DNA from: an uncultured Rhodospirillaceae bacterium
GTDB lineage: Bacteria; Pseudomonadota; Alphaproteobacteria; CAAGCB01; CAG-977
Length of the DNA stretch: 19,392 nt
Assembly: GCA_900553035.1 (NCBI GenBank)
Contig: USCC01000036.1
Span: forward strand, 1 to 19,392
Reading direction: 5' to 3'
The translations under genes and the position numbers were made by a program. Numbering within the stretch: the stretch's first letter is position 1; each line of letters starts with the position of its first letter. A model generated the notes under the pieces. The model was not told the origin of the DNA, did no database searches, and was given only the letters and a program-made list of their open reading frames with translations. Of the stretch, positions 8,670-15,334 are shown one piece after another.

Positions 8670-9668
8670 TTAAACAGTTTCGGATGAAGATATAACTTTA
8701 TCGAGGGCTTCTGCAACTGTTTTAAAATCTGCGCCGGGTTGGCCGGCTTTTTCGGACAGGAGGCGCCGCCATGCGGCTCCGCCCGGGCGGCCGCGGAAAA
8801 GCCCCAGCATATGGCGCGTCACGCTGTTCAGGCGCACGCCTTTGCACACAGCGTCGGTGATGTAGGGTTCCATGTCCCATACCGCCTGTACCGGTGAAAC
8901 GGGCGGCCGGGGGTCGCCGAAAATTTTTGAATCCGCTTCGGCCATGAGAAACGGCGAAGCGTAGGCGGCGCGGCCGATCATTACGCCGTCCGTGCGGGTC
9001 AGATGTTCCCGAGCCTCTTCCAGGCTGCAGACGCCGCCGTTCAGCACAATATTGAACTGTGGAAAGTCCTGTTTCAGCCGGTAGACAAGGTCGCAACGAA
9101 GCGTCGGGCGTTCCCGGTTCTGTTTCGGCGTGAAGCCTTTCAGCCGCGCTTTGCGGGCATGGATGATCAAAGTGCGGCATCCGGTCTTTTCCAGCCGTTC
9201 GGTCAGTGCGGCCAGATCGTCATAGCCGTCGGAATCCGGCGTCATTTCCTCCAGGGCGATTCGTGTTTTCAGGCTGACCGGCACGCGGCTGTTTTCCTGC
9301 ATGGCGGCCAGGCATTCAACGATAAGTCCCGGGTCGCGGCGCAGAGCGGCTCCGAAGCATCCGGCGGAAACCCGTTCGGACGGGCATCCGGCGTTCAGGT
9401 TCAGGCCGTCATAATCAAATCCTGCGGCCATGCGGCACGCCCGAGCCAGCTGTTCGGGATCCGCGCCGCCCAGCTGGAGAACAAGAGGTTTTTCATCGGG
9501 ATTAAATCCAAGCAGGCGTTCCGCATCACCGAAAACGGCCGCCGGAGCGGCGACCATTTCAGTATACAGAACCGTCCGGCGGGTCAGACGGCGTATGAAA
9601 TAACGGAAATGCCTGTCCGTCCATTCCATCATCGGCGCGACGGACAGGCGTTCGGAAAGGACGGTCAT
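8670..9668 (-). CDS. dusA: tRNA-dihydrouridine synthase A
   Basis: A 332-residue FMN-dependent enzyme that reduces uridines in the tRNA D-loop. Evidence is the N-terminal VAPMMEWTDRHFRYF and LYTEMV of the DusA branch, catalytic Cys95 in NAGCPSERV, HARKA (170-174), NGG (210-212) and the phosphate-binding GVMIGRAAY. The DusA branch is preferred over DusB/C because of the WTDRHxRYF motif, though Phe replaces the more usual Cys there. Its ATG overlaps the stop of the upstream nucleoside hydrolase gene as ATGA, which points to coupled translation. Confidence 0.94.
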   Translation of the reverse strand: MTVLSERLSVAPMMEWTDRHFRYFIRRLTRRTVLYTEMVAAPAAVFGDAERLLGFNPDEKPLVLQLGGADPEQLARACRMAAGFDYDGLNLNAGCPSERVSAGCFGAALRRDPGLIVECLAAMQENSRVPVSLKTRIALEEMTPDSDGYDDLAALTERLEKTGCRTLIIHARKARLKGFTPKQNRERPTLRCDLVYRLKQDFPQFNIVLNGGVCSLEEAREHLTRTDGVMIGRAAYASPFLMAEADSKIFGDPRPPVSPVQAVWDMEPYITDAVCKGVRLNSVTRHMLGLFRGRPGGAAWRRLLSEKAGQPGADFKTVAEALDKVISSSETV

Positions 9669-10636
9669 GAAAGCGCGCCAAGCGATTCAAGCAAAAGGTC
9701 TTTGAACGCGTCCTGATCGACTTTGTATGTCACAAGGCAGTTACGTTTTGATCCTTCGACAAAGCTGGTCATGCCGAATTTTTCATCATCGGAATCCGTG
9801 TTGATAAGAACCGTACCGTAATGACCGGAAAATAAAGCCGGGCGCAACAGGCATCCGACAGCGCAGGGATCATACAGCGACGTGCCTGTTTCGGGGGCGA
9901 TGCCTTCCAGATTCTTTCTGGCCAGAGCACCCGAAAGCACCTCGGCTGTTTTTTCCAGCATATCGGCGCTCATGACGGCACAGCGGGTTTTCAGGTCGCG
10001 CATCTGTTCGATATAGCTTTTGTCGGCGCGAGCCTGCATGCCGATTTCCATTGGAATGACGGTGACGCGTTCGGCCTGGCTGAAAACAATTTCGGCGGCG
10101 TGCGGATCTGCGACCATGTTGAATTCGGCATAAGGAGTCGAGTTGCCGCGCGGCCCGTCTTCAAGGAAGCCGCCGCCCATGACGATGATTTCGCGGATTT
10201 TGCGGATGATTTTGGGTTCCTTGACGAACGCTGTTGCAATATTGGTCAGGGGGCCGATGGCCAGAATCGTGATTTCGCGATCCGGGGCTTCCATGACGGA
10301 GTCGATAATGAAATCGACGGCGTTTTCCTTTTCGCCCTTATAGGCTGGTTCGGGGAAATCCATGCCGGCCAGGCCGTCTTCGCCGTGCACCCATTCGGCG
10401 TTCAGGGAAGAGCGTTTCAGGGGCCGGTCGCATCCCTTATAGACCCGGATATCCGAATGCCAGGCGAATTCACAGATACGCCGGGCGTTGTGTTCGGCCT
10501 TTTCGACGCCGACGTTGCCGTTGACCGTCGTGATACCCAGTATTTCCAATTCCGGATGGGACATGGCCATGAACAGGGCGATGGCGTCGTCGATGCCGGG
10601 ATCCGTGTCGATGATGACTTTGGTTTTCGCGCTCAT
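9665..10636 (-). CDS. Inosine-uridine-type nucleoside hydrolase
   Basis: A 323-residue member of the calcium-dependent nucleoside N-ribohydrolases, which split ribonucleosides into base and ribose for salvage. It has DTDPGIDDAIAL (10-21; calcium ligands Asp12 and Asp17), VHGEDGLAG with active-site His84, AEFNMVADPHAAEIVF (170-185) and YDPCAVGCLL (255-264). In family members I recall, such as E. coli RihA, the last motif begins His-Asp-Pro; here the His is Tyr255, while the calcium ligand Asp256 is kept. Substrate preference is therefore uncertain. The ATG has AGGAA about 5 nt upstream. It is the first gene of the long minus-strand unit and overlaps dusA by 4 nt. Confidence 0.9.
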   Translation of the reverse strand: MSAKTKVIIDTDPGIDDAIALFMAMSHPELEILGITTVNGNVGVEKAEHNARRICEFAWHSDIRVYKGCDRPLKRSSLNAEWVHGEDGLAGMDFPEPAYKGEKENAVDFIIDSVMEAPDREITILAIGPLTNIATAFVKEPKIIRKIREIIVMGGGFLEDGPRGNSTPYAEFNMVADPHAAEIVFSQAERVTVIPMEIGMQARADKSYIEQMRDLKTRCAVMSADMLEKTAEVLSGALARKNLEGIAPETGTSLYDPCAVGCLLRPALFSGHYGTVLINTDSDDEKFGMTSFVEGSKRNCLVTYKVDQDAFKDLLLESLGALS

Positions 10637-10664
10637 ATGTTTCCTTTCAGTCAGAGGATGTTTT

Positions 10665-10694
10665 TAGATAACAGGGAACGGCCCGGCGAATCAA
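10665..10694 (-). promoter_or_regulatory. Possible promoter of the nucleoside hydrolase-to-protease operon
   Basis: On the minus strand TTGATT (10689-10694) is followed after 18 nt by TATCTA (10665-10670). The -10 box is a poor match, so this is tentative. It is the best candidate in the space upstream of the first operon gene. Confidence 0.35.
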
Positions 10695-10859
10695 GAATTC
10701 TTTGTTTCCGGAAGGGAAGCTTTTCTCTGTTCGGGCCGATTCTTCCGCCGAAAGTTTTAAAAAAGACGGTCGAAAGTCGAAATATGAAGAAAAAGGATAT
10801 TTTTTTCTTTTAAAAAAAGATTGGAAAGGCTAAAAGAGCGGTGCGGCGAATCCGCAAAA

Positions 10860-10888
10860 TTGACAAAAAACATAAAGTGTGGCATCCT
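10860..10888 (+). promoter_or_regulatory. Possible promoter of the 10915-11319 gene
   Basis: A perfect -35 box TTGACA (10860-10865) is followed after 17 nt by the weak -10 box CATCCT (10883-10888). A small hairpin, TGCGG (10842-10846) with CCGCA (10852-10856), sits just upstream. The start would fall near 10895, about 20 nt before the ATG. The rest of 10695-10859 is AT-rich and holds nothing else I recognise. Confidence 0.45.
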
Positions 10889-10914
10889 TTAACAGAGAAC
10901 AGTAGGTGATGAAG

Positions 10915-11319
10915 ATGTCAACAGTAAAGGTCTCTTCCGGTGCGCCAGTAGGCCCCTCGACCCCGATGACGAAGCTTGCGAATGCACGGCTTGCTTCGAC
11001 GTCGTCTGCACCTGTATCTGCAGTTTCCGACTCGGCGGGGGTCAGCACCTCCACCGATCAGCCGATGTTCTCTGATCAGCAGAGCCTGGAAAAAAATCCC
11101 TACGTCTTTGTTCAGGAAGAAGAAACCGTCGTGCCGGGCTATACGCCGCTGGAAGTGGATTTTCCTCTGATTGAGGGTGAACCCGATGAAAAAGAAGGGG
11201 TTTCTCCGGTCGGGGCTTTTCTTTCCGTTCAGGATGCCGTGCGTCAGGTGGGATCGTATGAACAGGCGCTGGAGGCGTCGGAATCTCTGCCGAAGAAATC
11301 AACCAAGGCTTTCGGCTGA
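10915..11319 (+). CDS. Hypothetical protein, disordered N-terminus
   Basis: A 134-residue acidic protein that I do not recognise. Residues 1-50 are almost entirely Ser, Thr, Ala, Val and Pro and look disordered. Residues 60-95 (NPYVFVQEEETVVPGY, DFPLIEGEPDEKE) are acidic with scattered hydrophobics. Residues 98-125 could form a helix. There is no signal peptide, membrane segment or cysteine. The ATG at 10915 is chosen because AGGTGA lies 5 nt before it; GTG (10906) and ATG (10909) in frame are too close to that site. A promoter upstream and a terminator over the stop codon mark a single-gene unit, which supports it being real. Confidence 0.6.
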   Translation: MSTVKVSSGAPVGPSTPMTKLANARLASTSSAPVSAVSDSAGVSTSTDQPMFSDQQSLEKNPYVFVQEEETVVPGYTPLEVDFPLIEGEPDEKEGVSPVGAFLSVQDAVRQVGSYEQALEASESLPKKSTKAFG

Positions 11320-11346
11320 CCGAACCGTCTTTTCCGAAGCCTTTTT
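11305..11346 (+). terminator. Intrinsic terminator overlapping the stop codon of the 10915 gene
   Basis: AAGGCTTTCGG (11305-11315) pairs with CCGAAGCCTT (11334-11343), leaving one bulged T, and is followed by a T run to 11346. The left arm lies in the last four codons before the stop. Confidence 0.75.
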
Positions 11347-11433
11347 CCTTATATATTTATAAAGCCGGGAACGGATCGCCCGAAGGCGTGTCCGGTAACG
11401 ATTTTTTCAAATAAATGAGAACCCGGGTATACG

Positions 11434-11693
11434 GATGCGGCGGGTTGGGTTTTGATTCGTTTTTTGAGCAAAGAGGGAGATGTTTCTGTCCGTATGCGGA
11501 AATTCAGAAGCAAACAAATCTTCCGTCACGTTCAACGGCGGGGAATCCTGTTTCCTGACGCTGTCCCTTTACCGGGGATTCCTGTTGCCCGTTCGGATGA
11601 AAAAATGCCGGGAGGCTTCGGGAAGGAGAGGGTGGAGGACGGCTTTATCATTGAAATCCTGCGGTTGTTACATTGAAAGGGAAGAAGCACTGA
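11434..11693. repeat. Diverged ~260-nt direct repeat, copy 1
   Basis: This is the first of two adjacent, aligned units in the gene-poor stretch 11347-12061. Shared blocks occur in the same order and about 260 nt apart: ATGCGGCGG (11435), GCAAAGAGGG, TTTCTGTC, TTCCGTCACGTTCAACGGCG (11521-11540), CCTGTTGCCCGTTCGGATGA (11581-11600) and TCCTGCGGTTGTT. The period is not a multiple of three and no reading frame is kept between copies, so it is not a protein repeat. The nature of the unit is unknown. I see no supported gene in 11347-12061. Confidence 0.6.
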
Positions 11694-11953
11694 ATGCGGC
11701 GGCTTTCCGATACCTGTATCGCCTTTTCTCCGCAAAGAAGGGTGCTTCTGTCAGCGTTCTTTTTTGGAAGCAATCATATGTTCCGTTGCGTTTAACGGCG
11801 GGGGCTGGTGCCTTCTGTTGCTACCGCTGGATGCCTGTTGACGATCGGATGAAAAATCCGGGAAGGCTTGTCGAGTCCCCCCTTTTTAGAACCCCGCAGT
11901 TGTTCCGCAAGGCCGATGAGCTCCGGATACAGCAGGTCTTTCCGATTTTTGTG
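11694..11953. repeat. Diverged ~260-nt direct repeat, copy 2
   Basis: The second unit carries ATGCGGCGG (11695), GCAAAGAAGGG, CTTCTGTC, TTCCGTTGCGTTTAACGGCG (11781-11800), CCTGTTGACGATCGGATGAA and CCCCGCAGTTGTT, matching copy 1 at roughly 70-75% in these blocks by eye. A third, more decayed partial copy may follow (about 11927-12065), with GTGCTTCCTCA and TATGAAAAAATCCG. The right edge is uncertain. Confidence 0.55.
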
Positions 11954-12061
11954 CCGTGCTTCCTCATACAAAGAGAGGCGGTTCCTGTCCGGCAAGGACG
12001 TCCGGTTTCCACGAGCAGAAAGTGTGCCGGCCGCCGGTATGAAAAAATCCGCCGCCGCCGG

Positions 12062-12090
12062 TTGACATGAGCGTCAAAATATGGGATAAA
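12062..12090 (+). promoter_or_regulatory. Promoter of the metal-efflux operon
   Basis: A perfect -35 box TTGACA (12062-12067) and -10 box GATAAA (12085-12090) are separated by exactly 17 nt. The start is expected near 12097, inside the palindrome at 12095-12124. Confidence 0.65.
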
Positions 12091-12094
12091 TAAA

Positions 12095-12124
12095 TTATCA
12101 ATCAAGCAATTGTTTAATTATTAA
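12095..12124. promoter_or_regulatory. Probable ArsR/SmtB-type operator
   Basis: An imperfect AT-rich inverted repeat is centred between 12109 and 12110 on CAATTG; 11-12 of 15 outward positions match. It lies across the expected start site of the efflux operon, where a repressor would block transcription. Its length, AT content and position fit ArsR/SmtB operators, and a gene of that family lies at the other end of the cassette. The repressor-operator link is inference. Confidence 0.55.
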
Positions 12125-12140
12125 ACAAAAGGAGAAGGAA

Positions 12141-12356
12141 ATGAAAAAGACATTCAGGCTCGAGGATCTGGACTGTGCTCATTGCGCCGCGGCCATCGAA
12201 GACGCAGTGAACAGGCTGGAAAACATCAAAGCTTCGGTTTCCTTTATGAGCCAGAAGATGACTCTTGAAGTCGCCGAAGGAACAATGGAGGAGGCTTTGA
12301 AGCAGGTTCGCAAGGTAATTAAAAAAATTGATTCGGACGTAACGGTCGCCGAATAA
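12141..12356 (+). CDS. Free-standing heavy-metal-associated (HMA) domain protein
   Basis: A 71-residue single-domain protein of the ferredoxin-like HMA fold. The metal-binding loop LDCAHCAAAIE holds Cys12 and Cys15, and the rest (VNRLENIKASVSFMSQKMTLEV) has the beta-alpha-beta spacing of the family. Such domains bind Zn(II), Cd(II), Pb(II) or Cu(I) and deliver them to P1B ATPases. The acidic residue before the first Cys (Asp11) is seen in Zn/Cd-type domains. The ATG follows a strong AGGAG (12130-12134) after 6 nt. It is the first gene of the operon and ends 13 nt before the ATPase gene, which itself has no HMA domain, so this protein probably serves as its detached metal donor or sensor. Confidence 0.9.
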   Translation: MKKTFRLEDLDCAHCAAAIEDAVNRLENIKASVSFMSQKMTLEVAEGTMEEALKQVRKVIKKIDSDVTVAE

Positions 12357-12369
12357 AAGGACGCGGAAG

Positions 12370-14217
12370 ATGAAGCGCAAAAAACAGTTTTTCAAAATCA
12401 TTCTGGCCGGAATTCTGTTCGTCGCCGGTTTCCTTGCGCCGGACGAAGGGAACATGAGGTTCCTTCTGTTCGGCCTCAGCTATGTCATCGTCGGCGGGGA
12501 AATCGTCGTCAAGGCTTTTCGGAGCCTTGTGTACGGACGTGTTCTTGATGAAAATTTCCTGATGACGGCGGCGACTTTCGGAGCGTTCGCCCTGCGCCAG
12601 TATTCGGAAGGGGCGGCTGTCATGCTGTTTTATCAGGTCGGGGAGCTGTTTCAGGCCTGTGCGGTTGACAAGTCACGCCGTTCCATTGCCGCATTGATGG
12701 ACATCCGGCCCGAGTATGCCAACCTGAAACGCGGCGATGAGGTGGAGAAGGTCGCGCCCGAAGACGTCAGTATGGGCGATCTTGTCATCGTGCGGCCGGG
12801 AGAACGGATTCCTCTGGACGGCATTGTCACGGAGGGAAGTTCTCTTGTGGATACTTCGGCCGTTACGGGTGAACCGGTCGCGCGCCGGGTTCAACCCGGG
12901 GAGGAAGTGGTGAGCGGATGTGTGAACCTGAACGGCGTTCTGGAGGTGAAGGTTTCAAAAACGTACGGCGAATCGACGGTCTCGCGGATTCTGGATCTGG
13001 TCGAAAATGCGTCGTCGAAAAAGGCGAGGCTGGAGAACTTCATCACGCGGTTTGCCCGGTATTATACGCCGGCAGTCGTTGGGGCGGCTGTTGTGCTGGC
13101 CTTTCTTCCGCCTCTGCTTTTCCCGGATGAAGCCCTGAGGACATGGATCTACCGCGCTTTGACCTTTCTGGTCGTCTCGTGTCCGTGCGCTCTGGTCATT
13201 TCCGTGCCGCTCGGTTTTTTCGGGGGCATCGGCGCGGCGTCCCGCAACGGTATCCTTGTCAAGGGCGGCAATTATCTTGAAGCTCTGTCCCGCGCCCGAA
13301 CTGTCGTGTTCGATAAGACCGGGACTCTGACGGCGGGAAGCTTTCGGGTCGTTGAAGTCCATAGCACCGGGATGGAAGAGGAAAAGCTTCTTGAACAGGC
13401 GGCGTACGCGGATTCTTTTTCAAATCACCCTGTCGCTGTGTCCATTGAAAAGGCATGGGGGCGACCCGTTGACCGGAAACGGGTTTCGAAGGCCGGGGAA
13501 ATCAGTGGCCGCGGTGTTCAGGCCCGGGTCGACGGGAATGAAGTCCTTCTGGGGAATGCGGCACTGATGGAGGGAGCGGGAATTACTCCTGACATTCCGG
13601 AGGGCGTCGGGACGTTCGTACATGCCGCGGTCAGCGGAACGTATGCCGGATGGATCCGGATTTCCGACGAAATCAAGCCGGACGCGGCGGAGGCCGTGAA
13701 GGAGCTTCGGAAAGAGGGCGTCCGCCGGGTTGTGATGCTGACCGGCGACAACCCGATTGCCGGAGAAGCTGTCGGCGCGGCGGTCGGCGTTGATGAAGTC
13801 CATGCGGGTCTTCTGCCGGAACAGAAAGTCGAAAAGATGGAGGAACTGGCGGAAGACGGGGACGGAACGCTCGTTTTTGTCGGCGACGGTATTAACGATG
13901 CGCCGGTTCTGGCGCGGGCGGATGTCGGCGTAGCAATGGGGGGGATCGGGTCGGACGCCGCAGTCGAGGCGGCGGACGTCGTACTGATGACGGACGAACC
14001 GTCGAAAGTGGCCGATGCCGTCCGGATCGGGCGGCGCACTCTGAAAATTGTCCGGGAGAATATTGTCTTTGCTCTTGGTGTGAAGGCGGTGGTTCTGCTG
14101 CTGAGTGTGGTCGGGCTGGCATCAATGTGGGAAGCCGTTTTTGCCGATGTGGGCGTTTCTGTTCTGGCGATTTTGAATTCGGCGCGGGCGTTGTCGTTCC
14201 GTCGACGTTCTACCTGA
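12370..14217 (+). CDS. Zn/Cd/Pb-type P1B ATPase (ZntA/CadA-like exporter)
   Basis: A 615-residue inner-membrane pump that exports soft divalent metals using ATP. Visible motifs are TGEP (166-169) in the actuator domain, the metal-site SCPCALVISVP (270-280; Cys271, Cys273), phosphorylated Asp315 in DKTGTLT, the nucleotide-domain SNHPVAVS (His353), and GDGINDAP (505-512). Lys572 and the DVG at 593-595 in the last helices are the P1B-2 (Zn/Cd/Pb) markers rather than copper ones. The family's N-terminal HMA domain is missing: the protein starts directly with the first membrane helices. That domain is encoded separately just upstream. AAGGA lies 8 nt before the ATG. The gene overlaps the convergent regulator gene by 8 nt. 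Confidence 0.93.
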   Translation: MKRKKQFFKIILAGILFVAGFLAPDEGNMRFLLFGLSYVIVGGEIVVKAFRSLVYGRVLDENFLMTAATFGAFALRQYSEGAAVMLFYQVGELFQACAVDKSRRSIAALMDIRPEYANLKRGDEVEKVAPEDVSMGDLVIVRPGERIPLDGIVTEGSSLVDTSAVTGEPVARRVQPGEEVVSGCVNLNGVLEVKVSKTYGESTVSRILDLVENASSKKARLENFITRFARYYTPAVVGAAVVLAFLPPLLFPDEALRTWIYRALTFLVVSCPCALVISVPLGFFGGIGAASRNGILVKGGNYLEALSRARTVVFDKTGTLTAGSFRVVEVHSTGMEEEKLLEQAAYADSFSNHPVAVSIEKAWGRPVDRKRVSKAGEISGRGVQARVDGNEVLLGNAALMEGAGITPDIPEGVGTFVHAAVSGTYAGWIRISDEIKPDAAEAVKELRKEGVRRVVMLTGDNPIAGEAVGAAVGVDEVHAGLLPEQKVEKMEELAEDGDGTLVFVGDGINDAPVLARADVGVAMGGIGSDAAVEAADVVLMTDEPSKVADAVRIGRRTLKIVRENIVFALGVKAVVLLLSVVGLASMWEAVFADVGVSVLAILNSARALSFRRRST

Positions 14218-14566
14218 GGCAGTCCATTTCAAAAATATCGTCGATCATCTGGTGAATCAGGGATGCTGTTTTATCGTCGGCGAGTTTGTAATACACTTCC
14301 TTGCCTTCGCGCCGATTGGTGATCAGTCCGGTCTGGCGCAGGGTGCGCAGATGGTGGGAAACGGCCGACATGCTCATGCCGATCAGCAGGGCGATGTTGT
14401 TGACGCACTGTTCGCTGTGGGCCAGTATCCAGAGGATACGCAGACGCGTCGGGTCGCAGAGTTGCTGAAAAATATCCGACGCCTTATAAAAATCAGTCTC
14501 CGACGGCATTCGGGAAAGGATGCCGTCGTCGGCATTTTCATGATGATGAAGGCTTTTCTCCCCCAT
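14210..14566 (-). CDS. ArsR/SmtB-family metal-responsive repressor
   Basis: A 118-residue winged-helix repressor. FQQLCDPTRLRILWIL (33-48) is the family opening, MSMSAVSHHLRTLRQTGLI (64-82) is the recognition helix-turn-helix, and REGKEVYYKL is the wing. Candidate metal ligands are Cys54 in the helix-3 region and an N-terminal His run (7-9). The usual alpha-5 His pair of zinc sensors is not evident; aligned positions are Asp/Lys/Asp/Glu, with His105 nearby. The start at 14566 is chosen because a good promoter lies at 14604-14632, downstream of the longer in-frame start at 14656. Its ribosome site is weak, and Met at 14509 is possible. It is convergent with the ATPase gene and probably controls the operon through the palindrome at 12095-12124. 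Confidence 0.88.
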   Translation of the reverse strand: MGEKSLHHHENADDGILSRMPSETDFYKASDIFQQLCDPTRLRILWILAHSEQCVNNIALLIGMSMSAVSHHLRTLRQTGLITNRREGKEVYYKLADDKTASLIHQMIDDIFEMDCLR

Positions 14567-14603
14567 GTCCGGGCCCCGCGCTGTAATGTTCTGTGTCTTG
14601 ATT

Positions 14604-14632
14604 ACTCTAGGAAAAGGCCCTGTAAAAGTCAA
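14604..14632 (-). promoter_or_regulatory. Promoter of the ArsR-family gene
   Basis: On the minus strand TTGACT (14627-14632) and TAGAGT (14604-14609) are 17 nt apart, predicting a start near 14597 and a leader of about 31 nt to the ATG at 14566. Confidence 0.55.
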
Positions 14633-14646
14633 TTGCAAACCCGTGC

Positions 14647-14676
14647 TTGAAGCCAAGGGGTAAAATAAGGTAAAAT
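14647..14676 (+). promoter_or_regulatory. Promoter of the rod-like protein gene
   Basis: TTGAAG (14647-14652) is followed after 18 nt by TAAAAT (14671-14676). It is divergent from the regulator promoter, and the start would fall near 14683. Confidence 0.5.
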
Positions 14677-14705
14677 AAATTCAACGGGACGGGAAAGGGC
14701 ACGCA

Positions 14706-15017
14706 ATGATTCCGGCCATTACATTATCAGGTCTTCAAAGAGCCGAATACCAGGTCGGCCGCAGTGCTTCGCGTATTGTGAACGCGATGTCCGTTCCGGT
14801 CGGCACGTCGGCGGAGGAAGATGCTGCGGCGGGCGCCGTTCCCGCAATTCCGGAGGCAGGGGATGCCCTGACGGGGTATATGGCCTCGGACGTCAGTCTG
14901 GCGGCGGAAGCCGTTTCCATGACGGAAGGGGCACAGGCATATAAGGCGAATATTGCCGTTTTCAGGGTTTGGGATGAAATGATGCAGGAAACGGCACATC
15001 TGCGGAAAAACGTCTGA
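14706..15017 (+). CDS. Miniature flagellar rod-like (FlgB/FlgC-type) protein
   Basis: A 103-residue protein that joins the two ends of flagellar rod proteins with almost nothing between. The N-terminus, ITLSGLQRAEYQVGRSASRI (5-24), resembles the rod-protein opening (SGL, then a helix ending near the usual A-N-x-A-N position). The C-terminus, SDVSLAAEAVSMTEGAQAYK (61-80) then ANIAVFRVWDEMMQE, resembles the FlgC/FlgG terminal helix with its Y-x-A-N. Known FlgC proteins are about 135 residues or longer, so the central beta region is nearly gone. No other flagellar gene is in the window. AAGGG lies about 6 nt before the ATG. It could be an accessory rod or export-related protein, or a remnant. 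Confidence 0.6.
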   Translation: MIPAITLSGLQRAEYQVGRSASRIVNAMSVPVGTSAEEDAAAGAVPAIPEAGDALTGYMASDVSLAAEAVSMTEGAQAYKANIAVFRVWDEMMQETAHLRKNV

Positions 15018-15058
15018 CCGGCCGTTTTTGGAAAAATCGAAATTTTTGAAAAAAAGTA

Positions 15059-15087
15059 TTGACCTGAGGGACATAGCTGACTATGTT
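15059..15087 (+). promoter_or_regulatory. tRNA-Lys promoter
   Basis: TTGACC (15059-15064) and TATGTT (15082-15087) are 17 nt apart, with a start expected near 15094, about 11 nt before the mature tRNA 5' end. Confidence 0.65.
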
Positions 15088-15104
15088 TACGTTCACGATG
15101 AAGC

Positions 15105-15180
15105 GGGCGTGTAGCTCAGTTGGTAGAGCACTTGACTTTTAATCAGGTGGCCCCGGGTTCGAGTCCCGGCACGCTCACCA
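15105..15180 (+). tRNA. tRNA-Lys (anticodon UUU)
   Basis: A 76-nt cloverleaf. The acceptor GGGCGTG pairs with CACGCTC (one G-U). The D arm is GCTC/GAGC around AGTTGGTA. The anticodon arm CTTGA/TCAGG closes loop CTTTTAA, with TTT at positions 34-36. The T arm CCGGG/CCCGG closes TTCGAGT. The 3' CCA is encoded. It is a single-gene unit with a promoter and a strong terminator. Confidence 0.97.
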
Positions 15181-15183
15181 TTG

Positions 15184-15219
15184 AAAAACGGCGGAAATTA
15201 CATCTTTCCGCCGTTTTTT
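15184..15219 (+). terminator. Intrinsic terminator of tRNA-Lys
   Basis: AAAACGGCGGAAA (15185-15197) pairs perfectly with TTTCCGCCGTTTT (15205-15217) around a 7-nt loop, and the T run continues to 15219. Confidence 0.92.
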
Positions 15220-15254
15220 CATGGATAAACCGGAGTTCTGACTGACTTTTTGCG

Positions 15255-15334
15255 TGTAAGACAAAAGATAGTTTTACCTTTTTGAAGGAAGCGGGATATA
15301 TGGGGATATAACGGGATAAAAACGGCAGGAAACC
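15255..15334 (+). repeat. 80-nt inverted repeat, left copy
   Basis: It begins TGTAAGACAAAAGATAGT, has a T-rich middle, then three GGGATA units (about 15293, 15303 and 15313) and ends GGCAGGAAACC. The reverse complement of 18394-18473 matches it without gaps at about 64 of 80 positions by hand count; weaker similarity continues about 20 nt inward (CGGGCGGAGGTGA). It starts 75 nt after tRNA-Lys and points toward the arginase-family gene. Confidence 0.75.

Noticed and set aside
11480..12070. A 196-codon plus-strand open frame across the tandem repeat region
   Set aside because: The purine-rich GAGGGAG touches its ATG with no spacing, the translation is Arg/Cys-rich without a recognisable fold, and the two repeat copies fall in different frames.
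14567..14656. Longer ArsR-family protein starting at 14656
   Set aside because: The extra 30 codons would begin upstream of the promoter at 14604-14632 and do not resemble the family N-terminus.
15290..15325. GGGATA triplets read as plasmid-type iterons or a replication origin
   Set aside because: No replication initiator gene, DnaA boxes or partition genes are visible nearby, so an origin cannot be supported.
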